Virus record (IMG/VR): IMGVR_UViG_3300025298_000103
Location: 1-64,000 of that record
Origin: a virus
Strand: one strand, 5' to 3'
DNA length: 64,000 nucleotides
Every line of letters begins with the position of its first letter. Position 1 is the stretch's first letter. Shown here in pieces: positions 8,300-16,211 of the stretch. The translations under genes were made by a program, and so were the position numbers. The notes under the pieces were generated by a model, which saw only the letters and a program-made list of their open reading frames with translations, was not told the DNA's origin and ran no database searches.

Positions 8300-8812
8300 A
8301 TGTCTGGAGCAACGCAGACCATTGACATACTTGTAACTGTTGATGCCGATTACCTGATCGCCCATCCCCATGATGTACAAGGCTCGATCGCCATGCTGGT
8401 GAATCACGATTCGGTCGGCAATAATGATGGCGGCGCCGAGCTGAAGGTAAACGTCAAGGAGGGCGACATCATCCGCTGGCGTGCCACCTCCCTCTCGCGC
8501 AACTTCGACCGTATCGCATTGATCACCAGTGTCGTGGGGCAATCAGTGCAGGACAGTACCGGCACCATAGACCCCCCTCGCCCCCTTAACTTCTCTCCTA
8601 TCCCGGTGCCTTATCTGGAAAAGGACAAAAAGACCATCGCCAAAACCGATGTGACCTACACTCTTTGGCAGTCCACCGCCTTAACGGCGGGGGACGTCTG
8701 GTACACCCTCGAGTTCGTCCTGTTGGACCGTCACCTGAAGCAGACCGGCCCATTCAATTGGGACCCTTTCATCCATATCAGTGACGACATTAAGCGGAAA
8801 CGGTTTGGCTAA
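8300..8812 (+). CDS. Inclusion body / AidA-PixA family protein
   Basis: A 170-residue protein resembling the AidA/PixA inclusion body family, known from crystalline inclusion proteins of Xenorhabdus and quorum-regulated AidA proteins. Matching segments include IDILVTVDADYLIAHPH near the N-terminus, INHD-like LVNHDSVGNNDGGAELKVNV, GDIIRWRATSLS, and a C-terminal GPFNWDPFIHI. It has no signal peptide and is preceded by AAGGAG at ideal spacing. It is a single-gene unit between the defence-like operon and the tRNA-Cys junction. Function is unknown beyond the family; it may be cargo or remnant host DNA between insertions. Confidence 0.8.
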   Translation: MSGATQTIDILVTVDADYLIAHPHDVQGSIAMLVNHDSVGNNDGGAELKVNVKEGDIIRWRATSLSRNFDRIALITSVVGQSVQDSTGTIDPPRPLNFSPIPVPYLEKDKKTIAKTDVTYTLWQSTALTAGDVWYTLEFVLLDRHLKQTGPFNWDPFIHISDDIKRKRFG

Positions 8813-8975
8813 AACAGTTGAGATGCTTTGGGGTTCTGAACCGCTAGGAGAGTCTACAACCAGTTCCGCAATCAAAATTAGGGCCCGTGTAGGACGTGGG
8901 CTCCAGCCTTTCTAGAGAACGGTACTTGCGGAACGGATTTATCATTAACTCATTGAAAGTGTTGATGTTTTATCT

Positions 8976-9022
8976 GGATTGCAAATCCGCCTACGCCGGT
9001 TCGATTCCGACCTCGGCCTCCA
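8976..9022 (+). pseudogene. 3' fragment of tRNA-Cys(GCA), attachment-site junction
   Basis: Forty-seven nucleotides match the tRNA-Cys 3' half: anticodon region GGATTGCAAATCC, variable loop, T arm with GGTTCGATTCC, and acceptor strand ending TCCA at 9022. Nothing tRNA-like lies upstream, so the 5' half is absent. This is the arrangement left at one end of an element that integrated within a tRNA gene and carried a copy of its 3' end. The tRNA's natural terminator follows at 9032. Confidence 0.85.
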
Positions 9023-9031
9023 AACTGAAAA

Positions 9032-9062
9032 CCCCGTAGATCAAGGTCTACGGGGTTTTTTA
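9032..9062 (+). terminator. tRNA-associated terminator (first of four related copies)
   Basis: CCCCGTAGA (9032-9040) pairs with TCTACGGGG (9047-9055), followed by eight T residues. It follows the tRNA-Cys fragment directly through CAAACTGAAA. Related, more degenerate copies occur at 12211, 13511 and 14272. Confidence 0.85.
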
Positions 9063-9426
9063 TTGGCTGGAGGAAAGCATCGTTTCGGCCTTTTCAGGAT
9101 CGTTTCCGCGCTCATTCTCAAGCCGCTCAGGCTGGTGATTGGAGTCCCCTGCAAGGCTTTGTGTTCAAGCAACACCTTGCTGAAGAGGCCCGGCCCCGTC
9201 TGCTGCTACCAGGTGTTTGCTGATGCTGGCGACCGGTTACGCATTGCCGCAGGCTGATAAAAGAGCGGGGGAGTTGATGGCGGCGCAGGGTCGATCCTGA
9301 ATAGCGGGACTGACGTGCGAGCGGGCCTGCAGCATTTTGTCGATTGGCCTTTATCCACTCGAAGCCCTGATTACCCATGGCTGCGCCGCTTGGGGGGAAT
9401 GTTGCGAGGACTGCAGCCATGAAGGA

Positions 9427-10351
9427 TCACTGATAGTCCAGTAGCACGTTCAACGCGCCATTTACCGTTCCCGGTGTGGCCGTTGAACCAGTCCTGATAT
9501 AGGACGCCTGCATGGGAATCGCATATGAACCACCGGTTTCCTTTCTGTAATCGTCCACTTGTATCGAGGTCTCCATGGTTGCTGGTTGCCCCTTGTCATC
9601 GGTGATCTGGATCTTCACGCTGCTGGCGGTTGAGCCGCCGGTAAGCGGTAACACGCCCGGCGCATTTTCGATTACGCCGCCGACCGGCTCAAGCAGGTAG
9701 CCAATTCGGTTGTACCCCTTCGGGCAGTTGTTGATCTTAACCTGGAAGTTCTTCATGCCGATTGTCGAACCGACGTTACCTAATTTATTCAACAACCCTT
9801 TGGGCAATATCACGGTCTGACTCGGCACCGAGCAGGTTCCGGTAATTGGTGTGACTGTTCCAGACAGTTGGATGACGGCATATATACCGGTTTCCGGTAA
9901 TTCTAAAGTATAAAAGCCTGAGCCCTTCGTAAGACGACCGCCTAAATTTGGTTGACCATCGCTGAGCAACTGCACCTCAAGTGGCTGGCTGAAAGTGATC
10001 GGCGAATAAACTCCTGTTGCGTATGCTTTTCCATTAACCAGCAAACGAGTAGATATACCCGAAACGTTTATTTTTACCGTCGGCCCGGGGCTCGACCAGA
10101 ATCCACCATCCGGGTAGTTCATTAATTTATTGAAAGAACACTCAGATTTACCGCACGCCTGCATCGGTGTGATGTACTGCCGCGCTAGTATGCTCCCGTT
10201 GGTCGTATTTTGCGGGAGTGATAACGATTGATCGAATACGTTTATTAGCGCCGCAGCTGCTCTCTCAAATGGTGATGCGGCAACAACTACTAATGCTGTC
10301 GTGCATAGTGGTGTGATGATCGTGTGCTTTTTTCTTTGTTGTAGATCTCAT
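9427..10351 (-). pseudogene. Fimbrial adhesin/minor pilin, frameshifted at a T6 tract
   Basis: The open frame encodes a chaperone-usher-type fimbrial protein with a C-terminal pilin domain ending NGALNVLLDYQ. Cysteines sit at spacings usual for such domains (ITGTCSVPSQ, VKINNCPKG). Read as one frame it has no good start. The good start (ATG at 10351-10349 after AGAGAGGA) lies one frame off and runs into a stop. Removing one base from the A6 run on the coding strand (T6 at 10328-10333) joins MRSTTKKK to a proper signal peptide (HTIITPLCTTALVVVAASPF). So the gene is either a frameshift pseudogene or phase-variable. Confidence 0.75.
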
Positions 10352-10583
10352 TATATATCCTCTCTTGAGTGATTCTGATCGCCTGAATCTACCGCTGCAC
10401 CAAACTACCAAGATATACTCTGGCAACCTTAAAGCACTGCATTCATTGCGTCGAAGGTTATGGTGAAAGTTGTAGATAATATTCAGGTGAATCTGGCTTT
10501 TGAATAATATTAGTTGGGGATATTTTTTGAGTGAGGAACGATCTCCCAAGCGTGTGTGCGTGAGCTCACACATTGATCCGTAT

Positions 10584-11609
10584 TCACTGATAACTTAGGG
10601 TGAAAGTCGCCAACCCGTTTGCGCTTCCCGGCGATACGTTTGGGGCAACTTGCACATAACGCGCACTCAGTGGGATCTGGAAAACGGACATGCCTTGTGT
10701 GATTGTGCCCGCTTTCCATTGATTGGTATTCCCAGCGGTGGTGGAATCGGGCCCATAACCGAGCACGACATCCTCTTTGAGGATATGAATACCCAGCCCG
10801 GACGCTGTTGACCCAGAGCTTAGCGACAAGATGGTGGAGGTGTTCTCTGGGTGGGCCGCATCTGTCAGTGTGACATAGGAACTGATCGCAGTATTCGGCT
10901 CGCCGCCAGAACAAGACAAGGTAATAGCGAAAGATCGTGGAGTAGACGTAGTGCCCACGCCCTTGAACGTTGTAGTAGCGACGTGGCCCAGCGATACCGG
11001 AATCACGGGCGTGGAAACAGTACAGGTCGGTCCAGCCAATATGGTGCTTGTGCTTAAAACAGTGACATCCCAGTTCTTGCAATCTCCTAGCGAACAGTTG
11101 AACTTCATTGTCGTGGCAGTTTTGACTGATAAAGTTCCTTTTTGAATTGGGCCTGTCTTTATTAGTTCCACCCAGACGGTTTGCGGGTAGGAGTCACCAT
11201 TTTTCCAACCAGTTGAACCAGGATTATTCGTATTTGGACCGGTGATTGGGAGGGTGGTGCCGCCCGAGAAGTTCCGGGCTTTCCATTTGCCCCACCACTT
11301 GACCCCCAGACCAGAAATATCGGTCTGATAGACATCAGTAAATCCTGAGGCCAATTTTCCATTGCTCACAGTAGCCCAAATCGTATCAGTTTCCCTAGCC
11401 ACCGCTCTATCTTGCAGTTGAGAAACTACCGGGGTGGATGTCCATAGTACCGATCCAACCTCAGCATTTCCTGGGACAGTGATGCTTGCAGGCAATGTAA
11501 TACTGGATGTCATTGGGTTGAACCAACCTGCTGCAGATGCTTGTGCTGGTGTAAATAACAGTAAGGTTAGAATCAGTATGGTGGTGGAAATGTAAGTATT
11601 ATATGGCAT
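10584..11609 (-). CDS. Two-domain fimbrial adhesin (FimH-like)
   Basis: A 341-residue secreted protein with a signal peptide (MPYNTYISTTILILTLLLFT, cleavage near ASAAG). The N-terminal domain of about 180 residues ends at CSLGDCKNW, followed by a C-terminal pilin-type domain beginning GPTCTVSTPVIPVSLG and ending SANGLATFTLSYQ. This two-domain layout fits tip adhesins of chaperone-usher pili. The neighbouring leftward fimbrial gene and the chaperone at 12495 come from the same locus, but the usher is missing, so assembly would need one encoded elsewhere. Confidence 0.8.
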   Translation of the reverse strand: MPYNTYISTTILILTLLLFTPAQASAAGWFNPMTSSITLPASITVPGNAEVGSVLWTSTPVVSQLQDRAVARETDTIWATVSNGKLASGFTDVYQTDISGLGVKWWGKWKARNFSGGTTLPITGPNTNNPGSTGWKNGDSYPQTVWVELIKTGPIQKGTLSVKTATTMKFNCSLGDCKNWDVTVLSTSTILAGPTCTVSTPVIPVSLGHVATTTFKGVGTTSTPRSFAITLSCSGGEPNTAISSYVTLTDAAHPENTSTILSLSSGSTASGLGIHILKEDVVLGYGPDSTTAGNTNQWKAGTITQGMSVFQIPLSARYVQVAPNVSPGSANGLATFTLSYQ

Positions 11610-12494
11610 GGTATTAATCTGACGATAAGGTTGGTATGAGTTCGAGTCAGCTGTCGAGGTGATTTATAATTGCTGTTCGGTGCTTTTGCTTGATAAGTGG
11701 GTGGGGTATCTATATTTCTTGGTTTGTGATGCGTTAAAGAGGCTGGCGGAGTTGTCTATTTTCAATGGAAGTGCACCTGTACTCAATAAGACGATTCTTA
11801 TATTCGTGTCTCTAGATAGGAAGCCTATTGAAATATTTAGAGAGCCATACAGGTTTTTTGTTGTGTGTTTTGAGGGGGGGCTGATTTTCTATGCTGGAAA
11901 TAACTTTCCAGCTGTGTCTATTAGTCTTCTTTGTACATGTTAAGGATGTTTTAATATTCAATCGTATGGGTTGTGATGAGTTGGGATTTTAAGTGGCGAC
12001 TGCTGGGAAAAAATTAGATTGTGTTCGGGCGTCATTGGGGAGGCGCGGGGAGATTTTGAAGAGGGGCTGATGCCTTGGCTGGCCGCGGTCGAGCAGGTCG
12101 CGATCTATCCATTGGCCTTCTCGCTGTAGCCCCATAGATGATGGTGTGGATGTTTCCTTGTGATGTCTCTGAATCACAAAAAAGGCCTGCTGCAGAAGCG
12201 AGCTTTTTTTCCAAACTGAAAAGCTCGTAGATCAATGATCTACGGGCTTCTTATTGGCTACGTTGATGGCTTGGTAATGGCACTACTCGGCGAGCCCCCT
12301 CGCTTCGTAATTGCCTGCTCTGAGTGACCGGGGAGTGCCGCGTTAAAGCTTTATGGAGACCCTTTTGAAGCCCCTCAAAGTCTGCCTCGAGAACCTGTAT
12401 TGGCTGGCCAGACATGTGCTCGAACAAGTGGTACTCAGCCGATAACAAATGCCGGGTTAAGCAACCAACAAAGAGTTCTGATCTTTAACTACGC
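11610..12494. other. Gap where the fimbrial usher would be expected
   Basis: About 885 bases with no credible gene. Chaperone-usher loci normally carry an usher of about 2.5 kb next to the chaperone; none is present. Instead the gap contains AT-rich DNA and, at 12211-12253, a degenerate copy of the tRNA-Cys terminator motif. This suggests an insertion or deletion junction removed the usher. Confidence 0.6.
12211..12253. repeat. Second copy of tRNA-terminator motif (junction scar)
   Basis: Starts CCAAACTGAAAAGC, as after the tRNA-Cys fragment at 9020, then a GTAGATCA/TGATCTAC stem and a weak T run, followed by TTATTGGCT as in the first copy. It lies between the adhesin and chaperone genes. 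Confidence 0.65.
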
Positions 12495-13205
12495 TCAGCT
12501 GGATATGTCGCCTGAGTGTTGTACAGGCACTCCGTCGTCATTAAGGCTCTCGAACTCGATCCTTGTTGTACCGCCTGGAACCAAGGAAGAAGCTCTCTCG
12601 ATCGCGAATGATTGGCTTGAATAGGGAAGCAGCATTGTCATGGGAACCGGATAGCTGTTCGAGCCGCTCTTGAGGTTCACCGTGCCGAATGAAATGTGAA
12701 ACGCTGAGTCATTCCTGACTTCCAGGCCCGGCTTGCCATCCTTGGAGTTCAATCTGGATGGAGTCTGGTCAATGTCGCCTGGCAGGTTGGCGGGCCGATA
12801 AAACAACTTGATGCGCTGGCGCACGGCAATCTGCAGGATGTTTTCATCCTTCGACTTCTGGGGGATTTCCTGCACGCTCAACCAGAACACCGACTCCCTG
12901 TCCGCCGGTAGCCCCGTGCCTTGATATAGAACCCGCAACTGCTGGCGGGCATTCCCGTTCAGGCGTTTCAGGGGAGGGGTAAGGGCAAAGGGTACGTCCT
13001 GATCGGTGCTGGCGCTGAAAGGCTCGATCCAGGACTGGATCATGATGGCGGTCGATTCATCGTTCAGCACCAACATGGAAGCCTCCTTCTTCGGTCCAGT
13101 CAGTACTATTCGAGTTCCATCCAATGAGATACCGGCATGGGAGGGCCGGGCAAACAACGACAGGAATCCGGCAAACGCCGCACTCACGGCAAGGTACTTT
13201 TTCAT
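12495..13205 (-). CDS. Periplasmic fimbrial chaperone (PapD/FimC-like)
   Basis: A 236-residue chaperone of the two-domain immunoglobulin-like PapD family, which caps and delivers pilin subunits to an outer-membrane usher. The ATG at 13205 gives a clean signal peptide (MKKYLAVSAAFAGFLSLF, cleavage near PSHAG). Family features are GTRIVLTGPKKEASMLVLND near the mature start, PFALTPPLKRLNGNARQQLR, VFWLSVQEIP, and RQRIKLFYRP. It looks intact. No usher lies next to it and the adhesins are 0.9 kb downstream beyond a junction scar, so the locus is a broken operon. Confidence 0.87.
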   Translation of the reverse strand: MKKYLAVSAAFAGFLSLFARPSHAGISLDGTRIVLTGPKKEASMLVLNDESTAIMIQSWIEPFSASTDQDVPFALTPPLKRLNGNARQQLRVLYQGTGLPADRESVFWLSVQEIPQKSKDENILQIAVRQRIKLFYRPANLPGDIDQTPSRLNSKDGKPGLEVRNDSAFHISFGTVNLKSGSNSYPVPMTMLLPYSSQSFAIERASSLVPGGTTRIEFESLNDDGVPVQHSGDISS

Positions 13206-13510
13206 GACACTTCTCAAAAGAGTTGAAAGAGACATCAGTGCGCCTCTTCCATGTGGAAGTGTTCATAAATCAATGCGATGGGGGGCGGGACTTTCGCGGC
13301 ATGTCCTGATAAATGTGCGGGAATACTAGTGACGTTGGATTTCCCCAGGTATCAGTCGATTCTTAAAATGCTTCCGGCCCCATTCCAGGGGGGCGTGGAG
13401 ATAGAAGTGCACAACCGGGGCGAGTTCGCCGGAGCCTTCTACCCACGGCGTATTCAACAAACACTCTGAAGCCTGCGCTTTCGACCGAACATAAGCCTGG
13501 AGAAGGTGAA

Positions 13511-13560
13511 CTCGACCTCCAAACTGAAAAGCCCGTAGATCAACGATCTGCGATTTTTTT
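13511..13560. repeat. Third copy of tRNA-3'-end plus terminator motif
   Basis: CTCGACCTCCAAACTGAAAA matches the end of tRNA-Cys (CTCGGCCTCCA) plus the following spacer at 9012-9031 with few changes. A degenerate hairpin and seven T residues follow. Similarity continues beyond the T run (GGCTGGAAGAA, then TTCTCAAACCGTTCAG) compared with 9065-9131, so the copies share more than a hairpin. Confidence 0.7.
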
Positions 13561-13888
13561 GGCTGGAAGAACGCATTCTCAAACCGTTCAGCTTTCTTCA
13601 GAATTGTCTTCGAGACATGCGCGGCCGCTGTGGATAGAGTGGTCACGCTTGCCCGGCCAGGTGTGTTTACGATGGATTGCTGAACGGCCAACAGCTGGTC
13701 AGGGTGGGCACCCATTCAGATAGAAGCTGCCGCAGGTGTCGTGTTCTTGGTCTGCCTCTTCGACGCTGCCGGCCCATAGGGCCGCCATCCTCGATCCCAA
13801 GTCGGTTGGGTTGCACCGTACGTCGTACATAACGAACCCATTGAGATATTGCGCCCTCTACCGAACATATATTTCTGGAGAGTCGGCC

Positions 13889-14110
13889 ATGTACGATGAC
13901 GCGAAGGTGCAGGCGTTTTCCGCCTTTCATGACTTGCTGACGAATCCCGAAGTCCGGATGGATGCCCAGGAGCAGTACGATGAGCTGCTGCGGCTCGTCG
14001 ACAACTTCAAGGCGAAGGGAATTATCGACGGGGAAGAGCGCAAGACCCTGATCGAGGTGGCGACGGTAGCTTATGCCCGCGCTGTGGAAGGTGTTGGAGG
14101 CGGGATCTAG
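13889..14110 (+). CDS. Small hypothetical protein (73 aa)
   Basis: A 73-residue acidic, helical protein starting MYDDAKVQAFSAFHDLLTNP, with a good upstream site (TGGAGA). The composition and even coding bias look real, and it resembles small uncharacterised proteins seen in Pseudomonas genomes. No motif gives a function. It stands alone between two junction scars, so it is either host DNA between insertions or the remnant of another island. Confidence 0.6.
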   Translation: MYDDAKVQAFSAFHDLLTNPEVRMDAQEQYDELLRLVDNFKAKGIIDGEERKTLIEVATVAYARAVEGVGGGI

Positions 14111-14271
14111 GCGAGTCGGGCTTTATCTGAACGACAAGCTGCAAGCCTTTTAAAATCAGATGGTTACGCCGTTTTTGCTGTGCTAACCTATTGAAATATC
14201 TGGTTTTATCAGTGGAATGCGGTTCTATCTGCGCCGATTCGGTTCTGGCAGTTGCTCCCACTTATAAAAAT

Positions 14272-14307
14272 AGCTCTGTAGATCGATGATTTACGGAGCC
14301 TTTTTGT
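14272..14307. repeat. Fourth, most degenerate terminator copy
   Basis: AGCTCTGTAGATCGATGATT then TACGGAGCCTTTTT keeps the GTAGATC core, hairpin and T run of the copies at 9032, 12211 and 13511. It lies between the 73-aa gene and tRNA-Leu. Confidence 0.5.
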
Positions 14308-14454
14308 TTTTGGCCGCACTCGACATCCAGTCTTGAATTTGACGCCAACGAACTTGCTTCAAGGGTAGGGGATGTATATATTTCACCCCCTTGCCGCAAG
14401 GCGCTGAAACGGCTCAAGCAATTCAAGCCTTTCAGATTGCAACACCGCGCTACC

Positions 14455-14541
14455 GCCCGAATGGCGAAACTGGTAGACGCATGGGACTTAAAATCCCCCG
14501 CTCGTAAGGGCGTGCCGGTTCGATTCCGGCTTCGGGCACCA
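14455..14541 (+). tRNA. tRNA-Leu (UAA), prophage integration site
   Basis: An 87-nt class II tRNA including CCA. The acceptor stem is GCCCGAA with TTCGGGC, the D arm is intact, the anticodon loop CTTAAAA has anticodon UAA, a long variable arm is present, and the T arm is GCCGGTTCGATTCCGGC. It is complete, so integration to its right kept the gene functional. The integrase gene begins 80 bases downstream. Confidence 0.97.
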
Positions 14542-14584
14542 TCTATTTCAAGGGTTTGCGGCCTATAAAGCCGCAAGCACGCAA

Positions 14585-14628
14585 CAAGTGAATTGCCGCA
14601 ATCCTAGATTGTTGCCGCAATTCACTTG
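14585..14628. repeat. Inverted repeat at the integrase 3' end
   Basis: CAAGTGAATTGCCGCAA (14585-14601) is almost perfectly inverted at 14612-14628. It overlaps the integrase stop and contains two direct copies of TTGCCGCAAT. It could be the integrase terminator, integrase or excisionase binding sites next to the attachment site, or both. Confidence 0.55.
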
Positions 14629-15647
14629 GTTGGCGAAACCTTCTTCCCCCTTCGATTCCTGATGTAATGCTCCGTCATGACAACCGTTGTGTGGCCGAGC
14701 TGGTCGCGGGCCTGGACGATATCGCTTGACTCCTCTTTGTCTGTGCCGGCTTTTGCCCGCAGATCCCTCATCTGGAATTCAGGCTTGGCCACTCCAGCGG
14801 CTTCTCTGGCCAGGTCAAACCTTCTCCGCAACATTGCCGTCGTCATCGGCGTGCCATCTTCCAAAACGATCAGCCGCGTCGAGCGGACCTTGTGGGAAGC
14901 CTTTCTTGCCAGGATTCGATCAAGAACCACCTTCAATTCTCCAGTGATCTCGATACGTCGTTTGGCCTTTGTCTTCCCTTGCTGAACAGTTAAGCGACCT
15001 TCGCGAATATCGCGCTCGTCCATTTTTAGAGTGTCGCCGATACGCTGGCCAGTCAGATAAAACAAATCCAAAGCGTCCCGAAGGCCTACATCTGCCTTGT
15101 CATACACACGCTTAAGCAGGTCATCCTCAACATAGGTATCGCGGCCGGTCTCTTTGTTCCCCTTGATTCCAGAGCATGGGTTTGCCAGGGCCGTATATCC
15201 CTTGTCGCGCGCGTAGTTCCAGATGGCGCTGAAGAGCGCCTTCTCGCGATTCGCACGAACTGGTGCAGAGGAACGCCAGGTCAAATACTGCCTGATGTGT
15301 ATGGGCTCGATGTTGTCGAGTGGCCCGGGTGGGTCATCGAAGAATGCCAGCAGGTTCTTCATTTCCCGGAGGTTGTCTTTCTGGGTGTTTGAACCCTTTG
15401 TTGGAACAACTTCAACCAGGTACTTCTCTGCCACGTAGCGAAAAGTAATGACCTTAGTTGCAGCTTCAGTTGCGGTACGGTCGCGCTCGAGGCGAGCGTA
15501 TTCCATGATCGCAACGCCGTAATCCTTCCCAAGATAGATCTCTTTGCGTGGCTTCCCGCCAAGGTCGTAGGTGAAGTACACCAGCTTTCCGCGCTTCCTT
15601 TCCCTGAGCCGGGATATGCTCCCAGGCTTTGTCGGTCTGCGTCCCAT
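14622..15647 (-). CDS. int: Tyrosine recombinase (phage integrase)
   Basis: A 341-residue site-specific recombinase. The C-terminal catalytic domain shows Arg in LTGQRIGDTLKMDE, a MRDLRAKAGTD box carrying the second Arg, the LGHTTVVMTEHYI motif with His and the nucleophile Tyr, and a central QGKTKAKRRIEI strand with the active-site Lys. The N-terminal half has an arm-binding-type domain (LGKDYGVAIMEYARLERDR) and a core-binding SAM-like domain. The usual first His of the HxxR box is absent, as in several phage integrases. It lies next to tRNA-Leu with its 3' end toward the tRNA and directly abuts the small DUF4224-like gene. Confidence 0.95.
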   Translation of the reverse strand: MGRRPTKPGSISRLRERKRGKLVYFTYDLGGKPRKEIYLGKDYGVAIMEYARLERDRTATEAATKVITFRYVAEKYLVEVVPTKGSNTQKDNLREMKNLLAFFDDPPGPLDNIEPIHIRQYLTWRSSAPVRANREKALFSAIWNYARDKGYTALANPCSGIKGNKETGRDTYVEDDLLKRVYDKADVGLRDALDLFYLTGQRIGDTLKMDERDIREGRLTVQQGKTKAKRRIEITGELKVVLDRILARKASHKVRSTRLIVLEDGTPMTTAMLRRRFDLAREAAGVAKPEFQMRDLRAKAGTDKEESSDIVQARDQLGHTTVVMTEHYIRNRRGKKVSPTK

Positions 15648-15854
15648 TTATCCCGCCTTGCGTGGCTTCCAGGTTAGTTTTTCTTTCGGATCTACCGGTC
15701 TACCGACAAGCGCGGCCGAGATCACGCATGGCCATCCACTGCGTTTGATAGTGTGGCGAATGCCATTTCGAACGAGAACTGCGATCTGTCCGGCCTTTGT
15801 CCTTGCGCCAGTCAGCTGACAAACATCCTCATGTGATAAGAACTCGATAGTCAT
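15648..15854 (-). CDS. DUF4224-like small DNA-binding protein (excisionase candidate)
   Basis: A 68-residue protein starting MTIEFLSHEDVCQLTGARTK and ending in a basic segment (KLTWKPRKAG). It resembles DUF4224, small winged-helix-like proteins encoded next to phage integrases. Its stop is adjacent to the integrase start. Excisionase or integration-control function is inferred from position. Confidence 0.75.
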   Translation of the reverse strand: MTIEFLSHEDVCQLTGARTKAGQIAVLVRNGIRHTIKRSGWPCVISAALVGRPVDPKEKLTWKPRKAG

Positions 15855-15921
15855 ATCTCATCTCTCCTTTTCATCATTTCCCACCGCTCAGCAGTCAGGA
15901 CAATGAAGTTTCTGATTCCGG

Positions 15922-16053
15922 TCAGCACTGGGTGAAATCGCCGTCGAACTCTACGAAGAGCCCGGTTTTGCGTTGTTCTGGGGTTCGGTCGATCACGTCG
16001 AGAAGGCGGCCTACGCCGCCGTCTGGACGTCTTTCGTGGATGTCGTATTGCAT
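15922..16053 (-). CDS. Short phage protein (43 aa)
   Basis: ATG at 16053 begins MQYDIHERRPDGGVG and ends DGDFTQC. The sequence is charged and protein-like, and AGGCGG precedes the start. The same frame is open well upstream without an ATG, so a longer form with a rare start is possible. It fits the chain of small leftward genes between the integrase block and the methyltransferase. Function unknown. Confidence 0.5.
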   Translation of the reverse strand: MQYDIHERRPDGGVGRLLDVIDRTPEQRKTGLFVEFDGDFTQC

Positions 16054-16211
16054 GGCTCCGCCTAGCCCGCGCTCGGCAGGCTTCTGAAAGTTGAGTGGTT
16101 GTTTCGGAAAGGTCTTGCAGACGCCGGCGTTGCGCGCGGCTATGGTTTCAGCGTTCGCCCGGCCCGTTGTCCTGGCTACCCGTCGACTTTCCGGCGGGCT
16201 GTGGCGAACTC

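Larger units (their letters stand above)
1..9022. mobile_element. Right part of a P2-like prophage with accessory cargo
   Basis: P2-type tail genes (U, X, D) are followed by lysis genes, AT-rich cargo and finally a 3' tRNA-Cys fragment at 8976-9022. That fragment is what remains at the far junction when an element integrates into the 3' end of a tRNA gene. The intact tRNA-Cys, integrase and head genes would lie to the left, outside the window. Inner boundaries are uncertain: direct repeats at 5222-5240 and 7701-7717 may mark ends of smaller elements, so the ParA-SIR2 pair and the inclusion body gene could belong to separate insertions. Confidence 0.6.

Noticed and set aside
12251-12448. A 65-codon minus-strand frame starting MLSAEYHLFEHMSG
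   Set aside because: The first 35 residues look protein-like, but the rest is poor and it ends in the terminator scar; at most a gene remnant.
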